Origin: Promerops cafer
Taxonomy: Eukaryota; Chordata; Aves; Passeriformes; Nectariniidae
DNA length: 64,000 nt
Assembly: GCA_013398275.1 (NCBI GenBank)
Contig: VZSE01006121.1
Span: 318,245-382,244, forward strand
Direction of reading: 5' to 3'
Below are positions 1-14,100 of the stretch, piece by piece. Position numbers and translations under genes: made by a program. The notes under the pieces were generated by a model. The model ran no database searches. It was not told the DNA's origin and saw only the letters and a program-made list of their open reading frames with translations. The stretch's first letter is position 1, and each line of letters starts with the position of its first letter.

Positions 1-610
1 TGCTACAAATATTTTCACACATGGGAGTTGCAAAACCAGTTTTTGACACGGCTAACAGGTCACTGTTAGTGACACAAAGGTGTGAGCAGTTAAAGTAAAG
101 AGGGGACATGTTATTTTTCAAAGGTGATTTCATGCATCACTCCAATAGTAAGGGCAGGTCAACTGAAATTCTCATCCAGTAGAATATGAGAGAAATCCCA
201 GCTTTTGGAGGTACCTGTGCTTATCCTTGCTCATTTCCTCTTAGGTAAAACATTATTTCCAACCCAATATTCTGGACCTGCTTCAGTCCCAGGGTCTCTG
301 AAGAAGAGTGGGTTTTTCTATCTAATATTTTTCTGGTCAGTGAGATACTGGGTGCCAACAGAGGGCTGGGATCCATGTGAAAAGCCCTCTGCTAATCCTG
401 CTTTTTGCTTCAGCCACGCCCCTGCTGTGGCAGAGGGGCTCAGCTCCCTGCAGGGGCTGTCACCCGAGTGCGGCGGGTGCCACCACACAGCTCCTCCACC
501 CTGTGGCCACAGTGTGACACAGACCTGTCCCAGCACCTGCAGCACCACGGCAGCCCCTGCCAATCAACCCAGCATCAAGGTGTTGTCAACAAACACAGCA
601 CTGCAATAAA
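1..610. other. flanking intergenic sequence
   Basis: No gene is supported. The plus-strand open frame at 205-609 has no recognisable domain and looks like a chance frame. A plus-strand AATAAA occurs at 605-610, facing the minus-strand signal at 633-638. GC content rises at about 400-560 with many CAC/CAG trinucleotides. Confidence 0.6.
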
Positions 611-3600
611 GACATAAATTTCTACAATCATTTTTATTAGTTATGGAAGAATCCCCACTAGTATTTACATAGTGCAAAAAAGCTGTTATTACTCCAAAAA
701 GTACGGTAGACAGAACAGTTATCCTTCATACAGCAAAAAAGAAATGGAACAAACCCCTTCATATTGTATTTTATAATGGTTTTTCTACTGCTTTAACCTA
801 AATATTACTATAAATTTTAAGACATTAAAGATTAAACAGCTTTCTTTATTAGAATCTATTTAAAAAGTAAATTATATGAACTATTGATGAACATTTAGAA
901 CGTGGGCTGTGCCAACTGGGTTTCTACTTTCAGCATTACCATTCATTGGTGAGGAAGTTTTGGGTTAGACATTCTCATGTTTCCTTGTGAGTAGCAGGGT
1001 GAGTAGAAACCCCCCGTTCCTGGTTTCTATGGCTTGTTTCTGCTGGGTTTTGTTCTGTTAACAAATTGCCATATCTGATTTTTAAATGGCTGACACTGAA
1101 CAGTTTCATTAGTTGGCACAACTTCACAAGAAATACTTAATGACAGTTTCAGCAACAGCAGCTTTTCAAACAATAATACTTTTTTACATACATATTTAAA
1201 GTAACATTATTAAAATTTAAGCTTGTGTTAAAGAACTGGACAGAACCACATTGTGTAAGCTCCCACCCACCCATAAAGACACCTCTTAGCTTTACCAGAA
1301 GAACACCAACAAGTGCATTACTGAACATTTTCTATAATGAATTTTTAAAACACAGGTCAATACTCTGTCACTGTTTAGCTCCAATCCTACAACAGCCTGC
1401 ACACAACTTAAGCAGATAAACAGGCCACCAATTTAAGCCAGTGGCACTAACACTCCAAAGTATGTGTGAGCAGGATCAGGGCCTTAATCAGACACTGCTA
1501 CTTGGTCCAACTAAGGACAGAAGTTCTTCGGAATTTTTCCCTTTTAGAGATTTGTAATCCTTGTTTTAACATTGACAGAGATATGTAAGAGTACTTATAT
1601 AAATAGGTTGTATACATAGCGACCTCTATCAGTTTTAAAGATCCCTACCCCTACCACAGATACATTATTTTTGATTTTACCAGATAAAGTGGTGAAATAA
1701 TTTCTATAAACAATGCCTTAAGAAAAGTAGATTTGTTTCCCGAATAATTATTTTCACAACAAAAATATCTATACACCTATAACTACAGAAACATCTTTTC
1801 ATGGGGACAGTAACAACCTGTATAAACTGCACACTTTTACACTGAAATAGAAATTCAACTACTTTTTAAAAAAATCATGGTATTGTAGAACATTTGTACG
1901 CTTTCTTCTTAAATTCTGTTGATAAGAGAACCAAAATTACCACAGTGAGATACTCTCCGTAAGTGCTTCAAGTGGCAAGGAACTTCCCTAATTTCCGATG
2001 AAAATGGACCACTCCCAAAGCAATTGCAATTTCATTCTTACAGTTATTGCTTATTCCCAGCTTATCAAAAAGGAAGCACTAAACTCAGTTTTCTTTGCTC
2101 AGTTTCAGCTTGCTCCCCGAAGGGTGATCTGCCACATTTTAAAAAGAGACTAGTTCCTTATTTGCTGGCAAATTGAGAGATAATTATAAGTGCTGTATCA
2201 CTTTCAAGAACTCTATTAAACTTGTACCAAAATTGCAGTTAAATAGCGGGCTGAATATTACAAGACTTCTTTGATATAAATGTCAGAAAATTTTAAAATG
2301 ACAGTCCAAGTTCAGAAAAGACATATAAAAAGATGCGCCTTTGATGTTAATACTTCAAGATCAAAAGTTATTTGAATCACTGGCACTGAAAAAGCAAAAG
2401 GAGAAACTACAAACACCTTTGTTTTTTGATGTTCTGGCAAAGTTTTGCCCTCAGTGTATGCACTGATCTCACCTGTGCCGAGATGTGCTTACACATCCAG
2501 GGGCGAGTTTTGCTTGTCAGCAGTTCAAACACCTGTCATGTCCTAAAGCAAAAACTCTTAAAACATACAGACAGTAGAAATCTGCCATAGGGACAGTAAA
2601 AGGTTTAACATTCAGGAGGCATCATTCCTTAGTCTTTGTTTTCCTATGAAATGCCTGTTCTAACACCTAGGAAGATTACACTAAGGAGCTAAGAACGTGA
2701 CAGAACAGCCAGTTGTCGTAGCAGCTCTCTATACTGCTTATCTACATAGCATTTGCTATGCCTATAGCTATCAAAGCATTATTTACATAATACACAGTTT
2801 CTATTATTCTCATTAGCATCCAAAAACCCAGGGCTAGATGACTTCTAAACCTAGAGTCTTATTTTCCCAGTGCAACTTAAAACACCAGCATCACTACTGC
2901 TATAAACATTGGTCCCATGTTCCTAAGTGTGGACTGAACACCCACTCAGCTAATTTCAGTTTCCTGTGGTTTTCAGCCTACCCAGAGGCTTTTCATGCAT
3001 TTTGATACAAGTGATCAAGAAAAACAAAGTGAAATTAAAAGAAACATGTTTGCCATGAAAGTGTTAATTATGTGAGTTACTCTTTGGCTACTCCTGTAGT
3101 GAAGCTCCTGCTGCTGGCAGTTTCAGTATATCCCTTGCCAATACCACACAAAGATGGAAAACACTCCTGATGTGCAAGGTTTAGAGACACACTCCATCCT
3201 CAGTCTGAAACAAATTCATCATCATGCATTTCACTTCAGTATTCAGAATAGAACATAGAACAATTCTCTAGCAACAGGTATGTTTCAGGGAGGCATATTT
3301 TTGTTTCTTTTACCTCTACACCACTGAAATACTTCCCCAAACTACAGGGCACTTCCTCATTTCCTGGAATAACTACTTTCTTCTCTAGATAGAGGTCAAC
3401 TCCTAAAGCTGTTACAACTGCAAGAAGAGACAGAGGTCACATTTTCAGCAGGAGTTCTTAAGATACATCCTGGCCAGGATCACAGCATGAGGTGAATGCA
3501 GAGATAGCCACCACATCATTCACACTTGCTGTTAAAGGATTATTCTTGCTTTTTGCAGTGTTATGCAGAATACAATATGTGAAACAGCATTCCTGAGGTA

Positions 3601-4459
3601 AGTGACAGGAGAGAGGAAGTCATCAGTTTACTAAAAGCCTTGAGTAGGGACTATGGTTAATGAGTCACTAAATGTGGTTTGGCAGACAACTGCAGAGAGG
3701 ATGGGGAATTTTTGTTTTCTTTCCTGTTTTTTATTTTTTAATGCAATATTTCTACCTTGTAAAGAAAACCTGCAGAACATTAATTACATCCCTCTGGTTT
3801 AAAGTTTTTCTGGAATCAAAGTTATCATAGCTTATTGTAACCATCTCAGCTATCAGCAGCTTTTTAATGATGCATTCACCAAGATCAACTAAAAAGCTGC
3901 CTGTATCTTAGCATAAGAATCACGCACCATTTCTCTACTATTTAATTCTCATTAAGATTGCAAATGGCTTTTTTCTAGCTTTTCATGAAAGAGAATCAAA
4001 ATTTGCCTTTTATTTCTAGATAGAATTAGAAAGTCATGGCCAAATACACTGACAGGCCTAGTATAACACCATACCACCAACATGAATTGTTGGTAATTTA
4101 TCAGTGTCAATGTACATTACCTGTTTGAAAATAAGCTAAAGAGTCACAACTTGAAAGCATTTTGCTTAAAACTGGTCAGTTACAAGATGTTTCCTTTCAC
4201 AAAACATCAAATGAATGCTTACTGACAACTTTTCCACACAGATTCTAATCTGGGAAATCAATACTGATTAAGAGCTAAGATACTTTCTAAATCAAAAAAG
4301 TAACAGACAGCTACAAAAATATTGTTGCGAATTAAATACACGTATTAAATGTTTAACAGTGCAAAATGTTGAGATGAAGCATATGGAATAATGGCTGCAA
4401 CCTTCACAACAGTTAGTTTTAGTATAGTTTCTAAAAAGTTCCTGAGTTCCTGCTTATTT
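611..4459 (-). other. SECISBP2L: SECISBP2L 3' UTR (about 3.8 kb, inferred)
   Basis: AT-rich DNA with no supported coding exon lies between the stop at 4460 and the strongest downstream poly(A) signal at 633-638. A long 3' UTR is expected for this gene. TTTATT (AATAAA on the minus strand) also occurs at 4009-4014 and 3730-3735 and could give short isoforms. No SECIS-like or other structured element was recognised by eye. Confidence 0.6.
633..638 (-). terminator. SECISBP2L: poly(A) signal AATAAA, probable SECISBP2L end
   Basis: AATAAA on the minus strand, followed about 25-50 nt downstream by a U/GU-rich stretch (tgctgtgtttgttg on the minus strand, around 590-605). That is the expected layout of a cleavage site near 610-620. 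Confidence 0.6.
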
Positions 4460-5133
4460 TTACGGCATATAGATGGAATCTGTGTGTTCTTTATTCAAAG
4501 AACTGCAGATGGTGGGTTTATGTTGAGTGTTACTTGCATGCTTATCATTTGTCCATTCCTCTCCATCAGTGATGGGATCAGCCTGCTCTGAAGTCTCTAT
4601 TTCTTCCTCTTCACTTTGTTCTCCATTGTCTTCTTCAGCACCACTAAGGGTCTTCCCAAGCTGCAGCGTCTCCATAGTTCTCTGGGTCTCTGAAACCCAA
4701 GATTCAATTCTGCTATTAAGCTGAACTTCTACAGAAATTGGTTCATGGGCATAATCCTCATCATCATCATCTTCCTCTTCCTCCTCCTCTTCCAGCATTC
4801 CTGGCACAAGAGTACTGGTGGTACTGGTCATGGAGGAATTCAAAAGATCTCGGCAGCTGCCATCCAAGGATCCTGTTTCTGTACTCTGCTGTGAGGCCCA
4901 TTCCAGATTGTCATCTGGTTTCACCTCATCTCTGTCACCTGGGGTGGATTTTCCATGATTTGTTGTTGAGGTAGTGCCAGTTGTAGCCAGAGGTGGTTGT
5001 TTACTAAGAGTGGTTTTTTCCATTTGGCCATTACCAGCTTTTTCTGGTACTGCAGCCTTGCACACGGATTCTCTCTCATTTTCAGAGGTCTCTAACCCAT
5101 CAGATGTTTCCACCATATTTCTCCAGTTTGTTT
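4460..5133 (-). CDS. SECISBP2L: SECISBP2L coding exon 18 (terminal)
   Basis: Residues 873-1096 and stop at 4460-4462. Contains TNWRNMVETSDG, WASQQSTETGSLDGSCRDLL, a Glu/Asp run at about 987-999, then EPISVEVQLNSRIESWVSET. The acceptor is ttgtag. The tail after EHTDS differs from the human end as I recall it. Confidence 0.96.
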
Positions 5134-8100
5134 CTACAAATTTTGAAAGAAGTTTAAGTAGGAAACGTTAATTCCTTGTATATAAAAATATTTCTCCTGA
5201 GCATGCAGTAACAGCCTAAATAGCAAAATGAGCTAATAATATTATTCTATGCTTTCTAGAAAAATTTCTAATAGAAAAAAGAGGAAGAAGGGAAGAGGAG
5301 AGACAAGAGAAAGATCTGTGAATAACTTTGGGTTTTTACAGTATCCTAAAGCAGACATGACAAAGTTGAAAGTTTGTGCCACTCAGTTTCCTGTGTAAAC
5401 ACTGAATGTAACTAAGAGTAGTCAAAGAGGTTACTCTCAAGTATAAATTAAAAGAAGAAAATTGCCACCATCTTAAGTCATTAATGTAAGGATTTCTTGT
5501 AAAATATTTAACTCCTGAAATAAATTCAAGATACCACAAAAGAAAATACATCATTCTCTTTAATTCACTGTCAGACCAAAAAAAAAAAAAAAAAAAGGCT
5601 TTTGACTTCTAACAAGTAGTCTCCCTTTTATATTCCTTTTCAACTGGGCTTAAGCAGCTGGAAAAATAAACTTGTCTTTTGCTCACAGTAGAATCATTCA
5701 CTGCCATCTCAAGTTTAAAAATGTAAGCTACATGTCCTATCTTCAGAGATCTCATATTTTAGTTCCTGCTGTCATCAGTTCTTCCTCAGCCATATAATCA
5801 ATTCAGTGCTATCAGTTTTAAAACAGTTCAATAAAACTGGAGAAGCCACCTCACTGATGTTAGATACCTGCAACACTTCTGAAGATTAGAAATCATTATT
5901 TTCTACATAGTTCAGAGAAAAAAAATTACTTATGAAATTAACTGAAGACTAACTGATCTTTTCTTACCCCTGGATATTGTAGAACACTGTAAATTAGGAA
6001 GAAGGATTGCATCTTTAGCTACATTTCACAATGAACACTATCTGGAAAACCCCAGGTTCTATTTACAAAGGTAAGCTTTACCTTACTTACCATATTCTTT
6101 CTCATTGACCTCAGATATGGGTTCAGAAATAACACTACAGAACGAGATAGCACTTGCTGCAGAAGGGTTACGAGAATGACCCATGTGATGCGGGGCCTTC
6201 TTGACATTCTTCAAGGCTTCTTCTGCCTGTTCCTGCTCCATTGCAGCCACCATGTCCCTGTACGCTTTCCTGGCCTCTTCAGTCAGGGATACCAGCTTAT
6301 TAAACAGATCCTAAGTACAAAGGCAGTTTTATCAGCAGTAATTCTTACTAATAGTTTTCACTTTACATCACTCCTTTCAGTCCAAGGCATACCACATATG
6401 AGCCTCAAGGTTAACACCACATACCTCAGCTTGAACTAAGAATTAGTTCTTCTCTGTATTAAATAATAAAAACACCACTCCAGGTTTATGTAACTTTGAG
6501 GAGATGGACATACTTTAGGATACTGTTTTTCTTACATTCTTAAGCCTTCCAGAGAATTTCAGATTACAGTTTAAGTCTGTTTAAAAGCTACAATGAGATA
6601 TGTGACCAAAGTGTTTCAGCACAGTCTCTCAGTACTATAAAAACTGAATTTCAAAGAAAAGACACTGTAATATAGATGAGATACGGGCTATTATCAAAGA
6701 TGTATTAGAGGCATGCTTTCAGTGCTAAATCAATTCTTTGCTACATAATTGCTTACTCCAGCCACTGATGTGATTGGAATTACTCACCTCAGCACCTGAG
6801 TAGTTGAAGATACCCACAACACTAACAGGAACCAGCTTGTTCACACAGCGGCCAAGAGCCTTGCGGCCAAGAGCAAAGACAAATGGAATTTCTTGTTCCC
6901 GTGCCATGGCTATTACATTATATAGAGCCTCATCTAGTCCACCTTAAAGAAAACAATTTTACATAGGTATCTAGTCAGTTGAAGTCATCATATGGCACGA
7001 TACAACTCTCTAATCCACTTCAACTCTCATTAGTCAGTAAAACTTCAATACACACATTAGCAGCTCCTATGTCCTACAGGATAACACACAACACATTTCA
7101 AGTGTAGTGAATAAGTACAGATAAAGGTGATATTCTGTATTCTCTATTAGTCCTGCACACAAACCAGAGTTTCACACACCTTTTCTTAAGCAGAGCTTTG
7201 CTATTCTCCTATCTCAGGAAGCCTCTGTTTACACTTCTGGTTGTGGCAAAACGTGTTGGTTGGCTAACTAACAATTCACATTCCTCTTAAGGAATCTTCC
7301 TAAAAAGCACCTCAGCACTCTGCAAGGTGTATTGAACACAGAATGAAGTATCACACAGAGTAAATTTCAATTCTACAATATCTATTTTTCTTTAAGCTTT
7401 TTCAGCCCTCATGAACTAGTTTCTTCCAGAATGGAGCAGAAAAGAATAAATGTGGAATGGCAATTACCCAGTTGGAGTCTGGAAGTGTTACACCATGCAT
7501 AGTAACAAATGCTTCTAACCCTGCTAATTAACACATTTAATCAGCACAAGAAAACTGAAAAGAGCCAAATGCACCACTTTTTTTATCATTCATACCTTTT
7601 GACTGAATTTTTTCACAGTTGGGGGATATGATTACACACTTGATCTTGTTTAGTTTCATGTGCTTCGTAACCTCACGCAACCCCATAACGAGTCTTCTCC
7701 TTGCTTTAGCTCTCGTGGGATCCTTTTGGTAAATCCGTTCCTGGAAGCTGACAAGCTCTTGCAATAGCAGAGTCACGCACTCGTCTATTTCTTTACTTAA
7801 AACTTGGTTACAGTATCTGTCAATTCAAAGCAACATTGATCAGTGTCAGCATTGCTACTTCACAAATATTAGCATAACCAGGGTTTCAGCCAGCCTTTCT
7901 GCAAATGAAAATAATTGTACTTCCTCAGAACAGTTATTTAACTTTTACTTAAGTCATTAAAAGGATTTAGAAATCCGACTGCAAACTGTAAGTTAAAAAC
8001 ACAACCATAAAACATTCGTATTTGCAGTAATATCCCTTACTTCAAGAAGCCAATCCAAAATAATATTAAAAATACAAACAAATACTGCAGTAAGTGTGTC

Positions 8101-11100
8101 AAGAAATTTTCTTCTACTTAATTTAGTACATTACAAAGATACATTAATAAAAAAGCCCTAATACATTAAGAGGTACTACTACAGTATTTTAAGCATTCCT
8201 AAGTATTCCTTCCTTTCCCATCCAAAGCATACACAGCCTTCCTTCAAAAAAATATTCTTCAGAGAATACTCCCACCACCTTACTTATTTGCTATGGCCAC
8301 CAAAGAAAGTCTCAAGTGAGTGTGCATACATATATACATACATTTGTGTACAAACACACGAGATCCATTTAGGGGAAAAAAAAGAAAATACTTGCAGAAC
8401 CTTCTATTTCTGAAAGGGAAGCTTATGTTCATTAAGCTCTTAAGTCTACTAAATCTACCCACACTTAAAACACAAGGGTGACTGAAGTGCAAGCCTTGAA
8501 CTTATATTAATAAAGCAAAACTCTTACTCTCTGAATCTCTTGCTGTGAATTTTGGTTATTGCCGAAGATGCCATTGGACTGCCTATTCCAGAACTAGCAG
8601 GTGAACCCTGTGACACTGGGGTCATGCAGTATGGAGAATTCTGACTTGCTGGAGAAAGTGAAGTATCACTAGGCATACTCAGACCAGTTTCTGAAAGGCA
8701 ATTTTTAAACATTATAAAATACAAATATATTTTTGACGTAAAAGAAACAGAACCACACTTTTTGTGTTATCGCTCCCTTACTTTGTCCAAATTCCATTTT
8801 GAAAACACTAAGTGTTATTCTTCCCTCCCTTTCTGAAGGGGCAGGGGAAAGGGGATAAAACAAACTGAACACACATCCACCACTCAGCACAGACTGGAAA
8901 AATAATCAATATTTGAATATTCATTTAAAAATATCTTGAACTTACTTTGGGAAATAAATAAAACAGAAGAAAAAAACCTATTTAAATGTTATTACTCCTT
9001 CCAGTAATTCCTTACTATTTATATATATAAAATACTCAACTAACTTATTCCTAAAATGTCTAGGATTTTCCCACTGTAGTCAGACAGGTCATTCAGAAGC
9101 AGTACATGCGGAATCCTAACAGACACCTTCCCCCATTCCCACTGCCCCAGACATGTTGAAGACATTGAAAATTCTCTGGAGTTGCTCAGGGCTGCTGCTG
9201 CAAATTAACAATCCAGACACTGCAGCTGATTGACATGTTAAACAAACTGGAAAACCCTATTTACAGTTTGCGACTTCTATATCTGGAAAACTTTCAGTAT
9301 GTTCATCATAAAAAAGTACTGTGATCAACATGGTATGGTTGACAAGGGGTCACATTTTGCTTGCTTATCAAAAATACTATCAACTCTGACATGTGGTGGG
9401 AACATCCACTTGAGATGGTAATTAAAATGCTGTATGGAGATCATGTACTGAGAACCCACAGTGTACTGAGCCTTCCACAACTGACGGAGAGACAAAGCAT
9501 TTTAGAAGAGGGTTTCAATTGCTAGTATTTCATAACGTCAAAAAAAGCTAAAAGATAACATGAATAGATTGTGTGGCATAAGAAGAGAAAGACAAAACAT
9601 GAAAATAAGCAGATTAGTACAGCTGAGGGGGATTGATGGGCATCTAGAGATATAGAGACCAACCTTCCTGAGAGGCCAGCTCCTGAGACTGGTCAGCAGT
9701 CAAGTTTAAATGAGCCTCTTTCTGTTCATCAGAACCCAGAAGACTGTGGTCAGCTGATAAACGGCCTTTCTTCTCTTCTCTCTCTTTCAAAATAATCTAG
9801 AAACAAAACCAACAGCTGTCAGCATCTGAAAATTCTCTGAAAAAGAGATACCTGTAAAGAAAAACATCCCTTTCACTGAACAGAACACAAAGTTAAGTGA
9901 GTTGTTTTGAACCTTACGACTCGTGCCAGGATAGAAACCCTGGAAATTGTTTCAGTTTCCTCTTTGATCACAAAGAGTATTTCACTCCAGCATTTTACAG
10001 ATGGTATACTCAATACTCACACACTTCTACATAAATAGTACTTTCAATAGTTTAAGTATTTTCACAGCTTCCTTTCTCATACATAACATTCACTTATTAA
10101 CAATTCCTCATCCCCATGCCCGTAAAAGAATACCTTATGCAGGCATACTAGTCATCTTTATGAAGCACTTTAATAAAGACAATCCTTTCTATAAAAGAAA
10201 GTGCAAAGGTAAGTAGCTATGGACATACTGGTACTACTGTCATGGTTAATAGCAACAATATAAAAGCCTTGACAACAAAGCTTTTGGAAAACTTTCTGGA
10301 ACAGGTGAATTCCTCTAATTCAGATCACAGGCAGGCCAGAAAAAGGCCTGCTTTTTTAGGGCTCACTTTTTAATATTTTACCTTCTGATCTCCATATACA
10401 TATACTCTACTCCTTCTGCCCATACCTAATTTATGACTGCATGAATATAGATATACACAAGTAATTAATTATTTCTAAGTTTACTCAAAAATTGTGGGTT
10501 TGCTTCAAGTTCTTTACCCATCTCTATAAAAAGGAGTAGGAAAAACTAAGGTTAGCATACTACATTGCACTACAGACTAGGAATCAGCCACATGAAAAAA
10601 CTATGGAACCTTTCCCATGTGTCCTAGTGCCTGCAGTTAAAAAGAGAAAACAGCCTTGCAATCTGTATTGACATACATTTTTATTAATTTCAACGGATTA
10701 TACGGCTTCAAAAGTTATCTTACACATCTAAATTCAAACAAGAGGGCATCAGTTTAGCAGCAGCTGGAGGCAGAAGCTCGTAACTCCCTTGCCCTATCCT
10801 CAGGGGAACTAGTCCTCAACTAAGGAAATAACAGGTTGGGGTTTTTTAAAATTATTTTTGAAGTATGAGTGTGGGTCAAAACACTCCAAGGTTGGCACAT
10901 TTACCTTTTTAAGCGCTGTAGGGCGTTTCAGTTTTGCAATCTCTCTCTCTTTTCCTCTTTTCACTTTTGGGGCAGTCGAATCCAAAGGATTAAGGCAACC
11001 CATAGATGGCTGTCCCTTTGTTAAGGACTTTCTGTTGGCAGATTCTTTGGTATGAAAGGGAGCAGCACTGCCAACTAAATAGAAGATAGATATTAGTTTC

Positions 11101-14100
11101 ACCAAAAGACATGTCAGCTTTATTTCAACACTGTTTTCAGAATTTCCACTGATGAATTCTCTAAGTAGATTTCCCTTCCTTGGAAAAAAAAAAACAGTTC
11201 ATAATGACAGGAAAATTACATCATCAGATATTGTTGCTTCCAGATGGTTTTAAGCTTTCTTCAACTTAGCCTCATGTTTTAGGAAACTGTGGATTCCAGG
11301 AATTATTTTAATAAATGGTAAGGGGGTCTCTCTCAAATGACTACATGCAGCTTTATTAGTTAGATGATTATGGTAAGAAATTGCAAATATTTATCCAAAC
11401 ATTGATTTTCAGTTGTTAAAGACTTGAATAGTTGACAGGACAAAACAGATGAGAGAGTGCAGCATGTAGTTAAGTGGATCTTTTGCCAGAAAGAATGAAA
11501 CAAGTGCTGTCTCCAATGGAAATGCCAACAGTTCTTTGCTGAGCTTTGTTTGATATAACCTTGCCAACTTGAATTAATGTTTGAACACTGCTGAAACTCA
11601 AAGCAGGTAAAGGAACCAACACACCAGAAGGAAAATGGTAACTATGTGCATAATGATGGACTCCAGGCTACATACAAGAGCTTAGGAATCAGATTGGTGG
11701 GGTTATAGTAAGTAATTACAAAAATGTCAATTCTGCATTTGGCAGCAAGTATTAAAAAAGCTAATTTAATGTTGTGTTGATACAGACATAGCAAAGAAGT
11801 ATAATTAAGCCATTGTATACATTCATGATGGAACTATAACCTAATATTCTGTGTATGTCTCATCTTATTTTTAAAAGGATACAGCAGAACTACACAAAGG
11901 TACAGAAGAAGCAATATGGAGTCTCAGAAAAGATACTTCCAGAATTAAATAACCAAATAGATTAGGATTCTTCAGAGACCTGACAGACATCAAAGAATCA
12001 GAAGAGGAAAGAAGGGAATGACTGCTCAGTCTTTGTAATACAAAGGCTGTGAAAGCTAACAAAATTTTGAGTTAGAGCACAAAAAAACCCAATACTGACC
12101 TCCATCCCAAAAAACACAGCAGAAAGAAAAGTTTCTCCACACAAGATGTAGTAAGGTTACAATTCATTGCCATTGGACATTATTGATGGTAAAAGCATAA
12201 GGCAGAAACAATGCACAGTTTAAGAAACAAATTTGATTTGAGAAAGCCTTAGGTCAGGAGACCTTGAACTACAAACAGCAGAAATGGGAAGAATATCCTA
12301 GGGACATATCCCTCCATATCACAGAGTCAAAGGTACCCTCTCTTTCAAAGAGTATTTTATAATATCTTTAGTAGAGATGTTCCTTTCACATAATCACTTC
12401 AGCACTGAATTCTTCTCAGGATACAATTCCTGAGTTTTGAATAACAGGTCTTTTTAAAAGACATTTGGCATCAGCTCTGTATGGATTTTCACCATTGCAT
12501 ACTCAGAGGATGATAGCACAAGTAATTAATTGAGAAATGCATTAAAAATAATCTTTCTAGGTTTTTATCACACTTATATTCAAAAGCTAAAACTTGACAG
12601 AAAGAAAAACATTTAAGATGCTCAGATCAATCACATTCATGTTGGCACAAAATGTATTTAGGCATTGTCAGGCACATTAGAAATACCTGTGTATGAGAGA
12701 GGCCGGGTGTTGGTGATCTGACGAGCTTTCATTGCTTGCTGCTGCTTTTCAAGAGCTGCTAACATGTCACCCAAATCTAACTGAACAGGGGTCTTGCTCT
12801 TCTTTCCAGCTGCTTTTGACAAAGCCTCCTACAACAAGAACATCACATACAATAAATACAAAGATACGGGCCCCACAACATCCTTTACAGAAGTTTACTG
12901 CTATTAGAGAGCAAGAGGAGCAACAGGTAACCAATCCTCCTCTTGACCAAGTGCTGGGCGTGGGCAGGGTGCTACACACTTGAAGTTTCTTCTGTTCCAT
13001 GCTTATCTCTGAATACTCTTGAGCTGTTGCAAGTGCTGCAGCCAAGGCCTTCTTCTTCTGACTTTTTGCACGCTTTGGTACAGAGGTTGTAATGGGAATT
13101 GGAGTTTGGACTATATTGATTGGAGAATTCTCTGGTAAGTCATCCAACTAGAATTTTAAACAAAATGCAAAAAAACCCACAATTAAAAGACCTTTCTCTC
13201 CAGACCACCAAATATGGGGGATTTCAGAAATCAAATCACCCAAGGCTTTGACTACCAGTATGACATCCTAATTAATTACAGCTGGATGACACAAGTTAAT
13301 AAGCAAGTTCTTAATAATAAAACTTATTTATACTTCTAAATAAAACTTATTTATATTTCATTTTTGTATGGGAAAGGTATTATATTTAGCTCCAATTATG
13401 GCTTCAGAAGGTTTTCCAGTCTGATTACTAAATAAAGAATTTCCCCCTCCCCAAGATTTCACATAGGACTTCACTTTCCTGGAAAGCAGCCAAACAGGTC
13501 AAGTAGTCTATAGGCACAATTCTGCAAAAAAATATTTAAGTAGATCACATACTAAAAGAAATACCTTTCCAACAACTGCTTCCAGAGCCTCAAAGCAGAT
13601 GCAGTTTGAAAGTAAAGAAACTACGCAAACTGTAACTCTTTTGAAAAACTGACACCGTTACTACATATTTGCAGATTTAACAATGTTAAGAGATGTCTGC
13701 ATCAAAGCATCATGATGTAGCAGTCCCAACCTGGGACAGTCTGTGACGTGTATCTTACAATCTCATTTGCAGAGAAAAAGCCTGAAGTTCTTTTTTTAAG
13801 ATGGGTTCCCTGCACCACTTATTTTAATTGGCATTTCTTTAGCATCCAAGGTTGAAAACACAAACACCCCAAGATCATCACAATTGCTGCAGTGTAAGTC
13901 TTGTAGCAGAGATTCATAAAAAAATTACACAAACTGAATAGTCTCAAAAGACAATGCTTTGCAAAAGAAAATAATTACTTACTACTTTGGGTGTAATCTT
14001 TTGCTGGATGCTACTACTTTTGCTGCTGCCATTGTCACTATTTAGCTCTGGAAACTCATCTTCATCCTAAACAATACAGAAATTAAGAATAAAAAGAATG

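Noticed and set aside
205..609. Plus-strand 134-codon frame at the left edge
   Set aside because: No domain, low-complexity Pro/Ser/Thr composition, and its stop overlaps an AATAAA. Nothing supports a gene.
11400..12480. Possible old dispersed repeat in SECISBP2L intron 11
   Set aside because: The texture is slightly unlike the neighbouring intron, but I could not match it to CR1, an LTR or another family by eye. Needs a library search before it can be called.
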